DNA of 64,000 nucleotides from positions 4,154,001 to 4,218,000 of the forward strand of contig JAWZSP010000001.1 of assembly GCA_034401135.1 (NCBI GenBank). The letters run 5' to 3'. The position numbers were made by a program, and so were the translations under genes. The number at the start of each line of letters is the position of its first letter. Positions within the stretch are counted from its first letter, which is position 1. The stretch is from Volutella citrinella (lineage: Eukaryota > Ascomycota > Sordariomycetes > Hypocreales > Nectriaceae). This document shows positions 1-13,305 of the stretch, piece by piece. The notes beneath the pieces are model-generated. The model was given only the letters and a program-made list of their open reading frames with translations. It was not told where the DNA came from and ran no database searches.

Positions 1-3000
1 GCCGTGTGCGCCAGCATCATCATTTCGGCAACTGAAAGCGGCGGCCTCAATAGAAGTGCGTGCAACAGTCGACGCCTCGTCAAACCAGTGAGGCGAGCGG
101 TGGCTTCTTCGGCGCTCCATACGCGATTGCTACGGTGTAAGACTACTACCTACTGAGAGTAGTATTTGTAGCACTATTCGTAGTACTAGCACTAGAGGTG
201 CGACGCTCAACGACAAGCAGTCGTCATGTCGTGTACCTCAAGTGCACGCATACCCCCATTTCATATGATTAGGTTGTGTAATAGTGAGTAGATCATGGAG
301 AAATAACCGACCACCCATTTCCTTGGCATGGCTGCTTTTGGGCGGTGGGAGTTGAAACATCATTTCAAAAAAGGACTTACACATTCTTCTGGTGGCACCC
401 GTCACAACCCACCCCTCTTCAACCCCAGGTCCCTTCCCCGCGATACCACCCACACGACGGTCGACGCTGGTGGCCACACGCCCCAAGCGCTGCACCCAAC
501 CCAGAGTTGCCTCAACACACCACCAGGCGATGGAAGAGCGGGAGGAAGCCCTAATTCGTTGGCACAGTTTAGCGGTGTAGGAGCGCGCCTTGCCTAATTA
601 CAACAATCGAGTGGAAATTGAGAGAACGACGGCGGCACAACGCAACACGGACTTCTCAGCGCCGCACACAGAGAGACATCAGGAAGCGAAATGCAAAAAT
701 GTGAGGCCCGGAAGTGCACTTCCTTGGGTCTTTGGGCTCTTCCTTCCCAGGGTCTCTGGCCTCCAGCAACCATGGACGGACGCACATGCTAGCCTAGCGT
801 AGGAGTTATACAACAAACCTACCCTTCTCTCACACCGACGATCCGCCTCCTTAGCTCGGCCATAGGTGACCGTTGCAGAGAGGAAGCGCTCGGAAATGTT
901 GGGCGCCTAGGCTTGACTTGGTCGGTGCATCACGAGCGTGAGAGACGTGTCCACTTGCCTCCGGATAAACAGTTGTTTCCCGCCGCAGTTCCGAGCGGGA
1001 GAGTTGGTGTTTGGTGATTGGACAAGGATCCATAGTCTAGTCAAAAGAAAGAGACTGAGTGTGAGTGTGTGTGTCCATGTGTTTTCTTTTTTCTCCGCCA
1101 ACTAAGATGCTGGACCCCTGCCGCTCATCAGAGAGAAAGTTGACAAGTGACCCCCGCTGATGAACAAGGCGCAGCGAGCTCGCGTGTGCTTGCTTGTGTG
1201 TAAATGTGTGTGCGTGTGTGTGCGCGTGTGCGTTGTGCGTTGCGTGATACGTACGCGTATGGGTTATCAGCACCTGCTCCTTACTAACCTGTGACTCTTC
1301 CTTCTCTATCGGTGCAAGCACAGCACCTCCATCAGGAGCTGACGTGATCCTCCACTGCTTCTCTCGTCCCGATCGGCCTCTCCGGTCGTCCCCCCCAAGA
1401 AAGACCGGCGGTCCGCCACCTGCCAGCTACGGTGCTTATCGCCAAGTCGCCCCCCCGCCCCCCTTCCCTACCAGGTCCATGCCACGCCCCAGACCACGCC
1501 CCCGCGATACCGCCCGTTTGGGGGCCGGTGCTACTGTAGTCGGCAGCGGAAAAAGGAAAAGGTGAAAAAGAAACTCTGGGGGAGATTGTGCCCCTGACTG
1601 CTACGGGCCTCCTTCGCTCCAGGGTTTTTTCTTCTGTCGGTTTCGTCACACTTCTGCCTTTGACCGGCAGCCCGTCTGGTTGATTTTCCATTGCGCTTCC
1701 GGACGCTAGAGTAATGCACGATGTATGTACTTCGTACAGTAGTGCGAGATATCCCCCCCGATACACTGGGCGACGACTGGGCATCCGCATAACCAAGCCA
1801 GGGCGCTACCCCACCAGACCCCAGCTGCCCTGGTTCCCACTGCCCAGAAGGGCCACGGCTCAGCCAGCCAAATGTTTCACAGCGCCTCCGACACAGCGCT
1901 CGTAGTTACGAACACGATGCTGCCCATATATCCGGCGGTATGTTCGTGTCTAAGGCACCCTTAGTTCAGGCCGCAGTGGCCGTTTGTTTTTATAGGCGGG
2001 TTTCTCTGCGAGGGCCTCCTTCCTCGCAATGTTCTGAGCTGTCAAGCCGGCAACCTTCCCGGTCTGTCCCATGTGACGCACGCAATTGACTCCCTCTTAG
2101 TCCATACAGAGCAGGTCATCACCCACAGATTGCGTAAGGGAGGAGGGCACGGGTGCACGGGATGGCTGATCTGCTCCATGGCTTCAGCACATCGCTCATC
2201 ACCCGTCCCATCCATCCACCCAGCGTGCTTCTTCCTTATCCCGGAAAAGTGTGGGGGATGATAATCTCTTTGCTAGTCGTTTATGCTTTGTTCCCTTCCT
2301 CGCTCTTTGCGGAGCCCCGGGCGCGGGGAAGCCGCAGGCGGGAGTCGGGCGTCCCAGGAGATCAGGAAACAGCCAGTCAAAGCCAGCAGACAGACAACTC
2401 TCAGTCTCAGATAGCCCGAGCCGATGCTATCTGTGCTCAGATTTGCCTTGGAACTATGCTGCACCCCGGCGTGTTGGGGTTAGAAAAGTCCGGGGGTCGC
2501 GCGAGAGTGTGGGAAGAATTACCCAGAGGAGTCAAGACCGCCCTCAACCATGCCCGGATCGGCGGCATTCTCAGACCAAGAAATACTGGCACATCTGCTG
2601 CCTGACTCGGGGCAACACTCTCTGCGCCTTATCAAGATGGCGCCAGCGCTGGCTAGAGCAAATATCTGCGGTTCCGCTCCGGTGGCTCTTTGGGCCGAGA
2701 GTTTGATAGCGTAGCTCCAGGGGCAGGCTGTGCGTACCTCCAACGTACAGACCAGATGCGACGGGAGACCCCTCATCCGTCTGGCCCGCACTCCGGGGGA
2801 TAAACTCTGCGCGACATCAGGGTGCAGCTCCAGCCTTTGAAGACGCACGCAGTGGTGGATTGCTACTAGCAGCAGGGAGCGAAGGCCTGAAGGAACGACT
2901 CCCAACTCTAACTGCCGCCCACGTGCATGCCATTCGTTGTCGCTGTGTTTAGCGTTCGTCGCACCAGCCCGCAAGTCACATAAACGATGCGACAGGGAGG

Positions 3001-3542
3001 TCGGTACTTGTCAGTAGTACGTCATGAACTCACAGTCCAGGCTTCAGAACACGAACGGGTCAAGGAGTCATAGAATAGGAAACTTCAGATGCGCAAAATC
3101 ATGGTCTGAATTATTCACACAAAAACTGGTATATGGAGAATAGACTTTGCTTTTCCGGCCGAGGCATGGTGGCCCCGACTGCCCCGAGGCAAGCCCGAGA
3201 AAAAACCAGCTGCACCGCAATTCGACAAGTCTAGTCCGCCGCCTAAGGGCGGGGCCAGGCCTGAATTCCCCAGCCCACGCCCCCTATGCTTTCACAATTC
3301 GTGCCGCCCAAACGAGAAAAAAAAAAGGGTGTCCGCCAAAAGTTGTTCAATCCATCTCAGAGACTGGCCCAAAGTGGAGAAGGGTACTAGAAGAAGGAAA
3401 ACAAAAATATAAAAAATAAAAGACAAATGAGTTGGATTGTCATGTATTCCATGGAACGCCTGCCCGTCTATACCTCTATATCCCGTGGTCGTCATCATAT
3501 CATGTTGAAAAAAAAGTACCAAGCATCCGTAGGCCCTATCCT
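1..3542. other. Intergenic region 3' of cre1
   Basis: No reading frame here resembles a known protein, and the longer open frames lack domain-like composition. The stretch contains GT-rich simple sequence (1058-1082 and 1182-1246). The last few hundred bases presumably hold the 3' UTR of the minus-strand cre1 gene. An upstream neighbour may lie beyond the left edge. Confidence 0.5.
1182..1246. repeat. GT/GC-rich imperfect microsatellite
   Basis: An imperfect run of TG/GTGC dinucleotides of about 65 nt. A shorter GT-rich run lies at 1058-1082. It is simple sequence with no coding potential that I can support. Confidence 0.7.
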
Positions 3543-4778
3543 TTACATCCGATCCATGAGATCGCCGCCAGACAGGCTGCCGGTCGCGGAGCTCCGGCCG
3601 CTGTGGCTGAACCCGTTGTCCGACAGTAGGTCTTGGACAGCCACTTTGGGAACCTGGGGAACGGGAAGCTTGCGCTGAGATCCGTCAGGGCGGCTGATGA
3701 TGTCAGTCAGCGACATTCCAGTGCTGCGGGGCGCCGGTGGTTGAGGCGGCTGGTACTGTTGGTTGACGGTGTTGTCCAGGTGCGGCTCCATAGGGGCAAG
3801 AGCAGGAGTGGTGTTGTGCTGGAGGCTCAGGTTTCGTAGGCTGGGAAGCTCGTAGCCCGAGAAGGGGCGGAGCCGCGGTGAGTGAGCAGGCGTGGCGATG
3901 GGAGTGTGATCAGGAGTAGGAGACAAGGAGTCATGGGAGAAGGTAGGCGATGACGGCGCGGTAGAGTTGGGAGAGTTGGGCCTCGACCGCTTGGCATGTC
4001 GAGCCCCGTTGTAGTGGTCATCATTGGGCTCGTCGTTGGAGTGGGTTCTGCCCATGTGGTAGGCAGAGAGGGTTGGGAGGTGGCCTCGAGATCCGGGCAT
4101 GCCATGGCTGTAGTAGGGGTGGTGTCTCGAGTTGTGGTGGGAAGGAGTCAGGCCCTCACGCTCGATTTGGCTGGCAGCCTTTGTGAGCAGAGAGATGTCA
4201 CCGCCACGGTTGTAATGAACCGCCGAGTGAGGAAGTGCAAAAGATGAGTACGAGTGAGGCGGCGAGACATTGGGGGATGCCAGAGTTGAAGTGGGCGCCG
4301 AGCGGATTGTCTTGGGGGCAGGAGGGGGTGCCATCATGCCCTCAGGGTGCATGTGAGGAGGGAGGCCCTGCTGGTGCTGGTGCTGCTGGTGCTGCTGGGC
4401 CTTGTTTCCCCTCCTCGAGTTTGGGTTGTTGTGGATGCGGGAGTGGCGGGTGAGCTCGTCAGAGCGGGAGAATTTCTTGCTGCACCCAGGGAACTGGCAA
4501 GCGTGAGGCTTTTCGCCAGTGTGAGTGCGAATGTGGCGGGTCTGGTGCTCCAGGCGGTGGAAGGCCTTATCGCAGAGGGGGCACTTGTAAGGACGGGGCA
4601 GCTCATTGGAACTCTCCGACGACTGGGCGCCGGGGAGGGGTCCGTTGGGCTTGATGACTGTGACTGCTGCGGATGCCATGTCGCCGTCACCTTTCTTGAG
4701 GTTTTCCGCTCCCTTGTCAGGCGATGCTGTGGGGTTTAAGAGGTTGGAAAAATCCACGGCCGACTGTGCTCGTTGCAT
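3543..4778 (-). CDS. cre1: Carbon catabolite repressor CRE1/CreA (C2H2 zinc finger)
   Basis: Single-exon 411-residue transcription factor. Two C2H2 fingers lie at about residues 64-86 ([10 protein letters not shown]...H...H) and 92-116 ([12 protein letters not shown]...H...H), joined by a THTGEKP linker. They are followed by a His/Gln-rich run (about 128-140). A basic-serine/proline region ([13 protein letters not shown], then repeated SP/TP sites) sits next to an acidic HSNDEPNDD motif, which is the phospho-regulated region in hypocrealean CRE1. A C-terminal [10 protein letters not shown] motif is also present. In the known family this nuclear protein binds SYGGRG sites and represses genes for alternative carbon sources when glucose is present. 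The length is close to the usual 400-420 residues, and the ATG is the natural start before the conserved [16 protein letters not shown] opening. Nothing is broken. The gene stands alone with long flanking intergenic DNA. Confidence 0.97.
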   Translation of the reverse strand: MQRAQSAVDFSNLLNPTASPDKGAENLKKGDGDMASAAVTVIKPNGPLPGAQSSESSNELPRPYKCPLCDKAFHRLEHQTRHIRTHTGEKPHACQFPGCSKKFSRSDELTRHSRIHNNPNSRRGNKAQQHQQHQHQQGLPPHMHPEGMMAPPPAPKTIRSAPTSTLASPNVSPPHSYSSFALPHSAVHYNRGGDISLLTKAASQIEREGLTPSHHNSRHHPYYSHGMPGSRGHLPTLSAYHMGRTHSNDEPNDDHYNGARHAKRSRPNSPNSTAPSSPTFSHDSLSPTPDHTPIATPAHSPRLRPFSGYELPSLRNLSLQHNTTPALAPMEPHLDNTVNQQYQPPQPPAPRSTGMSLTDIISRPDGSQRKLPVPQVPKVAVQDLLSDNGFSHSGRSSATGSLSGGDLMDRM

Positions 4779-5294
4779 GTGATGCGGCTGTTGACCCGGC
4801 GGTTACAGAGTCGACAGTGTATAGACAGAGACGGGGGGCCAAGCAGCGACGATGAGGCGAGGGTCGATTGCCGGCAGCTGGCTTTGGTGTATTGGTAGGT
4901 AGTGATTCCGACCGAAGAGGCGAGTGAGCGTGAGATGGATGCGAGTGCTTGTAGGCGAAAGCGTTGCGAATCTGGAGAAGCGGTTTGAAGAGAATAGCAA
5001 TCGGCGGAGGAGGAGGGGATGGGGGAGGAAAAGGTTATAAAGGGCACGGGCGAGGCCGGGTCGGTACCAAGACCAGAGCAGATGTGCCCTTCCTTTGGCT
5101 AGCGCAGTGCAGAGTGCACCCCATCCAGTGAGGCTTGGGTACCTGAAGCCGCTGCAGGCAGCGGCATACAGGGCCCGTCGAGCCAAGTCACTGCCCTTGT
5201 GAAGGGGGCTCCGGTGTACCGCTACAGGGAGCGTCCAGTGGAGTGCGATGGATGGGGAGGAGTGGGTGGGCAGAGAGGGGGAAAGGAGGGGGGC

Positions 5295-5415
5295 GTGGGG
5301 TTCAGACGTGGGCATGGGCGTGGCCCTCGAAAAGAGCGGGACAAGCAGGAGGCTCCGAAGCTACACCTAAGCCGACCCCGCTGGGGGCCCCGACTGTGAC
5401 TGCGACCGACTGGGG
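5295..5415. promoter_or_regulatory. Candidate CRE1 (SYGGRG) sites upstream of cre1
   Basis: GTGGGG at 5295-5300 and CTGGGG at 5381-5386 and 5410-5415 match the CreA/CRE1 consensus SYGGRG, about 520-640 bp upstream of the cre1 ATG. Autoregulation of creA/cre1 is known in other fungi. The motif is short and this region is GC-rich, so chance matches are expected; this is inference only. Confidence 0.3.
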
Positions 5416-8400
5416 AGGGGTGGGCACTGGGCACGGCCGAGCTCTCTGGCTGGAGGCTGTTTGCTTGGCTGTGTCCCCCCATGATTGTTCCATTGGTACC
5501 GCTCAGACGGTGGTACTTGGCACGCCCGCCCCAGAGTCGACCACAGGATGGCTGGGGCGGTCTCACAAGAGACAACTTGGGGATCCTACGGCCACGCCCG
5601 CCGACGCGACAACGGAGCACACACCCCCGTCCGCCCTCCTCCCCCGTGGGCAGCCGGCACCCCATCACCAGTCCGTCATTCCGTCAGCCAGTCAGTCAGC
5701 AGGCCGTCAGGCAACCGCCGCTGGCGGGCGTTCTTGGTCTTGCTTGCTTGCTTGATTTTTGCCGGCTGTCCCACCCCCAGCTGTCGCCAGCATTGCGAAT
5801 ATGACGGGGAGCTTGTCTCGGCTCCCTTTGGTAACCCCAGTCGCCCTCCACGCCCCAGGTCCGGCCTCTTTCTGGAGACCTAGGAGCAGAACCTGGCCCT
5901 CTTCGCCCCGCGCCGTGCTCCTGTGGGGCCTCGTTTTTTTTTCTCTAGTCCTCTCCCGCCAACGCTGTGCCGCCTTGCTCCATGCTCACTGTATTGGACG
6001 GTGAGGGTTTTCCATCCTCACTCCACCACCACGGTCAAGCCCGGGCCGGGCTCGTGGGGCGCATCGTGTCTCGTCTTGCTCGACTGATTGGCCTCCAAGG
6101 CGTCCCTACAGAGGTCCTGCAAAATTTCCTCCTGGACCTGTCTCCCCTTCTGCCATCCTATTGCCCAACAGTGTGCGCTCATCACATCGCCTGGGCTGGT
6201 TAAGCCACTCGGCTGGCTAATGGGGGAAAACCCTTCGCGCTACATAACTGAGCAGGGCTGATGGCGCAAAAAACCAGAATACGTGCTCCATTGTCCTCGC
6301 CACGTACGGGTATAATTAATTATGGTGCTCGATTGTGCTACCCAGTGGCCTTTTTAGGAATGGCGCTTCCTCGGCGCTTGGGTATCACGGATTTGGGTCT
6401 GCGAAAGCCGCCTTTCCCCGATCACCATCCTCTGACTCGGTGCCAGAGAAGCTAGTCGGCTTCTCGCGTCGAGTGCCGAAACTTCAACAACTCCGGATTT
6501 GCGGCCGTTTGCCTGCGCCTCTCTGTCCCCGTTGAATTTCTCACAGCTGGAGTCTTCCACCACGGCCCCCAGTGTAGCGCGCATTGCAATACCTAAAGCT
6601 TTTACCCACCCTCCAGCAATGCATCAGACAGCCCAAGCCCACGGCGTACGTAATTTCTTAGTCGTCTTTCAGGAGCCCCATCGTGCCATGGTGCGCACAA
6701 TGCCCTGACTCCCTTATCCAAGTAAAGCCGAATCCATGTCGCACTGTCCCCTAGATTTGTCATGAATGGCTCCTAATCCGGCACTATGTTTTGATAATAT
6801 TCCACAGCGGTTCTCAAGCAGGACATCAGCGCTCGAGCGCAAAAGGGGTTTATCTTGCCTAATTGGGACTCCACGATGCTTCATCAAAACGCCACTACTA
6901 TGGCGACATGGGAGCCGGGCTCGGTGTTGGTCGCCTCATTTCAACACATTGCCATATGCTACCACCCAATCACTATCCCTCCCCCCTTTGTCCGGGGCCT
7001 TCCAATTTTGCTTCTGCTGGTAGTATGCCACCACAGCTTCAGAGCGCTATTCGCACATTGGTGGTTTTTGGACCATAGTAGGCATCCAGTACACCTTGTG
7101 TCTCATATCTTTGTGGAGTCCAATGTCCATCCAGCTTGTGACCTGGTCACCCAGACATTCTAAAAGGCAAGTCTACGGAGTCGAGGCAATCACACACGCC
7201 CCGCCAGGCGTGGCACAAGGACGCCCGGTGACACTCCATTTATCCGCAAAATACGTTAATATTTTCCACCTTGGGCTTGCCACAAAATTAGTGCGTGATA
7301 CGGGGACGCTCAACTTCGGCTCTCTGCGGGCGCCAAGTCGTGGCTGGGGCATTTCAGTGCGCAGCTCTGACCATTCATCGCGATAAGCGCTGCCACCCCC
7401 TCACCCCGTCTCGAGCCGTCGCGGAGCCCCGACCAGCACGTATCTTGCCTATCGCTGACACGAGCGAGGGCGTTCCTTGAAGCTTCTGGGGCTAGCCCGC
7501 CCTAGACCTCTCAAAGGGCTGGGGATATGCGCCCTCCCCCAGCTTTCCTCATGTCCGCCCCATCTCCGGACGATATCCTCGGTCCAGAATCAATCTCAAC
7601 CCCTAACTAGTCACCAGATTGTGTAGCGCAGGGCGGGCTAGTTCTTCCTCTCCGCATGTCGGCTTCGTTATCGTGGAGTCAAAGGGGTACGAGACCTGGC
7701 GTTTTGCGGAGACATGTCCACTAGATCAGCGCGTGACTCTGAGGATCCTGCCCCCAAAGTCTCGAAAGGTTGTGGAAGAGTGTTCCATGCTCACCACACG
7801 AGTCGCTCAGCTGCCCGCCTAGTGTGCTGAACCGTTTGTTCCTTCTGCGTGGGGGGAGGGGGTGGCAGCTGGCTCCAACTGCCTGGTAGGGGTTGGCACG
7901 GGACCAGGATGTCCTCCCCTTCCTGCTCATTATTAGTAGGAACTTCCCTATACAGGCAACAGGCAAGGGCACCTCACTGGACTCCTTCCATAGGTCCCGC
8001 CTGCTGGCTGATAAGGCAAGCATACCCGCGGCACAGGGCGAAGGAGGCTCTGCCAACCCTCCAACTGGCTCCCGCTCCCCTTGCAACGGCGCCCCCAGAA
8101 CCTGTCGCACCCAGGTTAACTAGCCGGAAGCGGCAATTCCGGGGCAATGATCTGAGATCTCCACTGGGCCCTGTCTCTGGCTGTCGGGGCGGCGACGTCC
8201 GCATCTTGCTGATTGCGCAACTTGCCTGATGTTTGCGTGTGGTACGACCGTACGAGCGAGCCTTTGCCTTGCTGCTTCCAAGGTGCGCCCAGAGAAGCAA
8301 GCAAGCAGGCAAATGAAGAGGCCACGGTCAGCGTGTCTGGCAAAATGTTCCAGTCATCCGAGAGAGACGGGTTCGTTCGCGAGACTATGTGGCGTCCCCA

Positions 8401-11400
8401 AACTAATTGGAATTGGCACCGCTGTGCCTCACAAATTCTGGGGGTGCGCACCATGAAGAGCCCTTGACCCTGCGTTACTCAGAAAATGTGCCTGTTCGCT
8501 GGCGGTGATAACGCGTCAATAACATGCAGGATGAGGCAAGCCATTTCAGCCTCGAGGCCAATGCGCTGCCACCTGCACCGGGCGTTTGGGCGAGACCCAT
8601 CCCAAGTCCCGGTGGCCGGAATGGGATGGCCGGGAATTGCTCTGCATTCGCATCGTAGTATACAGCACATCCCGACGGCATTGGAGACGTTCGAGGAACG
8701 CAGCTCCTCACGATCCATCCATCCGAGCTCAGCATGCCATTGTCGGAGATTCGTCGGAGGGCTTTCGTCAGGCGGTTTAGGCTGGCTAGCTGCGACAATG
8801 GCTCGCCCGGGGCTTGGCACGTGCAATGCGGCCACGTTGCTCTGACTGGCCCGCTTCAACTCCAACCCCAGAGCCTGCTACTGGCCATCCCACATTCACC
8901 AACCCTCCCCAGGCCTTCCATTGGAACGTCACTCCGGCCCCATATGAGCAAATTCACATCGTGCCTGGCCCATTTCGTTTCCATTCGTCAAGCAGGCGTC
9001 AATGCCCAACGTCTGTGCTTGCGAGCCTTCCGGTCGAGCTGAGCCATGGTTCCTTCTAATATGGTGATTGTTCCCTCGTTGCTCACCGAGGACTCCCAGC
9101 ACATATCGGATACAGGAAGTTAGTAGCATGAGTGTCCACATTGCGGCTATATGCGTGCCTACCGGTTTGCTGGGTTCAGGCGACGGAGACGGCTCGACTT
9201 AATTAGGCCACTCATGGCATTACTACTAGTATAGAACCGCTGATGAATACCCAGAGCAAACGACAGAAAGGTAGCAATTGTCAAGCTCCAGCAGGGGCCT
9301 GGTTAGTACCTGGCAGGTAGCCCGGCTCTATAACCATTCGTTTGGTGGCTCACGAACGTCGCTCGCAGATCCCAGGACCCAGGGGCCAGATCGCCCGACA
9401 AGCTTTCGTGGGGCTCCAGCTTTCTGCATCCGCGCTGCAGCGTTGAGCCATGATCGCCCTCTCGCACTGATATGGCCTCCCTTTCTAACAGGCGGCCGAC
9501 TGCCAGCGCAGGACGGTTATCACCAGCACTAAGAGAAAGCAGCCTTTTAGTGGGAGAATTGATGCCTTCTCCAAGCCGTTGTGCCGGCCCGATGGCTCCG
9601 TCACGTCCAGAACGAGGCAGGGAGGGCAGTGTCCTTCCTGCGACGAGTATGGGTCAGTCCTTGCTTGTCTGATATGTCGTGGGGGTCAAGCCTGCTCACA
9701 TCTGGGGGCCCCTGCCCGCAAACCGCATGGCGTCGTCCCCCAGTTTTCCCCGACGAGCATTCCGAGATTAACCGAACCGTGCCAATCGTATGGATTTCCG
9801 CGAATTCGCACGCACCGGCCACCAACTGGGAGTGGTGCACTGGTCGCACTGGTCGGTGTGGATGCCGAGAGCCCAGGTGAGATGACTTGTCGCAGCCAAA
9901 TCACCTGTCTCCCCGCAGCGATATCATGGCTCTCGCTCCACGTTTTCAGGTGCCCTGTGCAGACCGGCCCGGTTCCTGCCCCAGCTCACAATGCGACGAG
10001 CCCAGCTGTACTCCGTAGCTCGTAGCTGCTGTTCTTGGTACAATGGCACGCACTGGCTCGAATGGCCAGCAATTCCTCAGCAGTACTTGGCTTTCGACAT
10101 CCCGCGTCCACCGTCGACTTTTGGATTCCCCGGTTTGCGGGCAACCCCAGCGGCCGCCCCATGATGGCATGTTATCGTATTCGGGGGTCAGTCAAGCCGC
10201 CGCATCTAACCGGCTGTGTGGATTCTTCTCAACTCGGACGAGTTAGTAGCTGTGGACCGCCGGACCTCCGGTATCAGGAGCCCTGACAATTGTTCGTACC
10301 AAGCTTCTATCATCAGCCAAGCTCAGAAATGGCAGCCCCAAAAGAAGAGCAGCTTGATCGGCCCAGCGCCCCAAAAATTGGAATCCTGGAAAAAAATGTT
10401 CAATCCTGGCCCAACAAAGTGGAGGAGTTGGGAACGTCTTACGGGGCCCCGGGGGGGGGCGTCTTGGGCGTCTTCGCCAAGCGTCAGCCTGTGACTGCTG
10501 GTACACCGTGCCATACGATCAAACGGGAGAGTCAATGCGGCAATGCGGGAGGAGTTCAACCAGGCCGCGTCACTGGTCACTCCCTGTGTACTGCACTCTA
10601 TGACTTTTACCCATGGGGTAAATCATGCAAGGCACCAGCCTAGTGTAACACATCCGACGACCATGTTCTCATCCAAGGGTGTATGTCAACTCTCTCAAGC
10701 GTAACCCACAATTGATCAAGCGAATGTCTCTTGAGTACGTTGTTAGTATCCCGTGGCCATTCGCGTTCGTCCTGTGACCTCAAGAGTCTTGCACCCATTC
10801 ATGCGCCCTTCTCCTTGCTCTTCTACCGCTCTTTGATTGCAGCTGTGGTCAGAATTCAATTCGTTTAGCAGGATACAGAAACGGACAGCAATAACACTTC
10901 AGCTAATAATCATGGAGCAGTGTTTGAGGCCCACGTACTGCAGTCCCACATAGCGATCATCATAGCTGCTATCTGCTATACTTCCTAAGGCGGTCGGAAA
11001 GCCGGATGGCCCACTGCCGGCATGACGCTGTGGCAGGCCGATGTCTCAATAACAAAGCCGCAGGAGCTGCCCTTTCAAGTGAGGCGTAATTGAAGCCCGC
11101 GATTTCCAAGGTTCCACAATGCGCTGGTCCGGCTCAGATGACCCTTCTTAATATGCCAGTATTTATCCTGATTACTACCTAGTTGCCGTTCCCCGCCTGG
11201 GATTCGCCTGGGATTCCAAAGTTGTCCGGGTGTCGAGTTCTGGCCGAGGTGGTGGAGATGAGTCATTGCGTTTCGGCAAGTCTTTCAAAGCGAAAGAAAA
11301 AGGGGCTCGTGGTGTCCCATACACGAATATCATAGCCGCGGCTTGCTCTGTCAGAAGAGACGCTGAAATTGCTGTTGAGTTCATGTTTTGCGTCAGGAGG

Positions 11401-11710
11401 TCAGACAACCTGGTTGGGGGACCAGGGCACCATGGTCAGTGGGCCTGCTTATCGAGATTTGCACCTGGTACTCGGGGAGCTGTCCAGACAAGGGGGCCCA
11501 AAGAGGTGGGGGAAGAGACCATTGCGACGTAGTCAGGTGAGGCTCGGTGGGCTGACACCGGGGCTCAGCGAACATTCTGTTGGACACATTGCCAAGAAGA
11601 CTTGGCTCTTAGAATATGGGCTGCGTGTGACTGGAGAGCTCTATTATCGGCAAGAACTTCCAGGCCTTGGACAATTAGGAAGGAAAGGGACAATTTTGAA
11701 GTCGCTTTGT

Positions 11711-11720
11711 ATCACGTGAC
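11711..11720. promoter_or_regulatory. CACGTG E-box upstream of the Rad51-like gene
   Basis: The sequence contains the 8-bp palindrome TCACGTGA, a Cbf1/bHLH-type E-box, about 115 bp upstream of the proposed start at 11833. An ACGCGA near-match to the MluI cell-cycle box lies at 11754-11759. Both are motif matches without functional evidence. Confidence 0.3.
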
Positions 11721-11832
11721 TTCGCGCTCATTTTGTCTCCGCGAGATGCAGGGACGCGACGGTATCCCTGGTACAGCACGATATTGACTGACAAGCCAGG
11801 CGATTGCTCTGCCGCGGCCATGACCTCCAAAG

Positions 11833-13305
11833 ATGGACTACCATTCAATTCACGGTCAAGATAGAGCGAGCTTCGATATATCTGCCACCCGTTGGTCATG
11901 TCCCACCCCTTTCGATGATGTCAAACTAACATTCAATAGACCGGCTTCCCACCGTCTCGGCCTCTCAGGCCCTAAATGAGTTGCTGGACAAGACAAGTTA
12001 CATATCCACAGGGCTACCGGACTTGGATAAGATCCTTTCCGGTGGCCTGTTCGTCGAGCAGTCAAACTCCTCCCCGTCGGGTGGCGTCAAACGTGGCCAG
12101 GTCACTGAAGTCTGGGGACCACCAGGAACAGGCAAAACTGCATTGGGGTAAGAAGCCGCAGTGTTGTGGTAGAATTTTACCGCATATTAATTTCTTAAAG
12201 ACTACAGCTCGCCGCAAATGCTCTGTGTGATGGCGAAGCCGTGGTCTGGGTAGGTCTGTAATACCGAGCCCATGCTCCCCACGTTGGTGCTAACACGGCT
12301 CTTGCATAGACTGCTTCCAGGCACTGCATGCCGAGAGGCTCGATGCTGTCGCCCGACATGCTGGGGAGAGCCTCCAGTTGAATGGTTCCAGTACTGCCCA
12401 TGGGAATATCGCTGATAAATTCCACCACTATTCGTGCTTGACACTCCCCCACTTCATCGCATTAGTTTCAAGGCCTCACATCACGTCCATCCCCGAAGCC
12501 ACCTCGCTCTTGGTGATCAGTTCCTTGACAGCTCTCATCAACTCAGTGTTGCCGCGAACCACTGACGGGAATCCGGCATCATCAAAGTCCAGTAAAGGTA
12601 GCGTTCCTCCTCCTATATTTTCTCCATTCAAGTATGCAGCCACTTGCTAAGATGAAAAGGCCCTACGCCCACTGCGAAACGGATGCAGGCACTTCAGACA
12701 ATCATCAATTGCCTTCACAAGTTGGCGGCGACAAGAAACTGCGCGGTAGTGATATTGTCCCAGTGCGCCACGAGAATGCATTCGGAAAGGGGCGCGACAT
12801 TGATAGCTGCCATCAATGCAACGGTCTGGGAGCAGGGAATTTCAACACGGGTTGTCCTATTCCGGGACTGGATCTGGCAAGCAGATGGGCCGAGCAGCGT
12901 GTTCCTAGCAGGACTCCAAAAGATCGATGGCAGGCCAACCCAGGACATTACAGAAACACAGGTCGCGTTCAAAGTGGAACTGGTAAGTCGGCACTGGCAA
13001 TTTTACGGGATGTGTTTGACGAGTGATTTGTATAGAGCGGTATCACCCAGCTGCCACGCGATGCAGTGCGCTCGTCGCCTGGGTCAATGGGGGGCCACAA
13101 ACGCAAACTAGAGCGCACAGATTTCGAAGTGCCTGACAGTGAGGATGACGAGGATTACGGGTGGGCCGACGAGGACGAAGCAGCGATGCCAGCCCCGCCG
13201 CCTCAGTGGCAAGGCAGCGAGGATATTCTCCTAGGCCAGGAGGTCGGACAGAGCGATGACAGCGACGCGCAAGACGACCAAGTCGAGGAGGACAACGTGC
13301 CTTAA
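11833..13305 (+). CDS. RecA/Rad51-family recombination-repair ATPase (Rad51 paralogue)
   Basis: Reconstructed as six exons: 11833-11890, 11940-12147, 12201-12253, 12310-12597, 12660-12982, 13036-13305, giving 399 residues. All introns are GT-AG with consistent phase. The N-terminus (MDYHSIHGQD...) leads to a SYISTGLPDLDKILSGGL segment and Walker A GPPGTGKTALG. This is followed by GLQLAANALCDGEAVVWVD, and a CAVVILSQC strand matches the Walker B region of RecA folds. The C-terminal third is an unusual very acidic tail (FEVPDSEDDEDYGWADEDE...). Family members act in homologous recombination, helping load or stabilise Rad51 on single-stranded DNA. The protein is shorter in its core than Rad51 itself and lacks an obvious N-terminal HhH domain, so a Rad55/Rhp55-type or other paralogue is more likely; which one cannot be fixed here. 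The first donor (GTTGGT) is non-canonical and is the least certain junction. Confidence 0.8.

Larger units (their letters stand above)
4779..11832. other. Long gene-free region upstream of cre1
   Basis: About 7 kb between the divergent starts of cre1 and the Rad51-like gene. I see no conserved protein in any frame. The cre1-proximal kilobase is GC-rich, with purine/pyrimidine-skewed tracts and several matches to the CreA site SYGGRG (for example 5295-5300, 5381-5386 and 5410-5415). The rest may hold a long cre1 promoter and 5' leader or non-coding RNA; the sequence alone does not show which. Confidence 0.5.

Noticed and set aside
2258..2605. Frame starting MIISLLVVYALFPSSLFAEP, which looks like a signal peptide
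   Set aside because: The remaining about 95 residues have random-looking composition, no domain and only two cysteines; a chance hydrophobic start is more likely.
10329..10643. Hydrophilic frame of about 104 codons (MAAPKEEQLDRPSAPKIG...)
   Set aside because: No homologue or domain recognised, no splice or promoter support, and it lies in a long gene-free region full of similar open frames.
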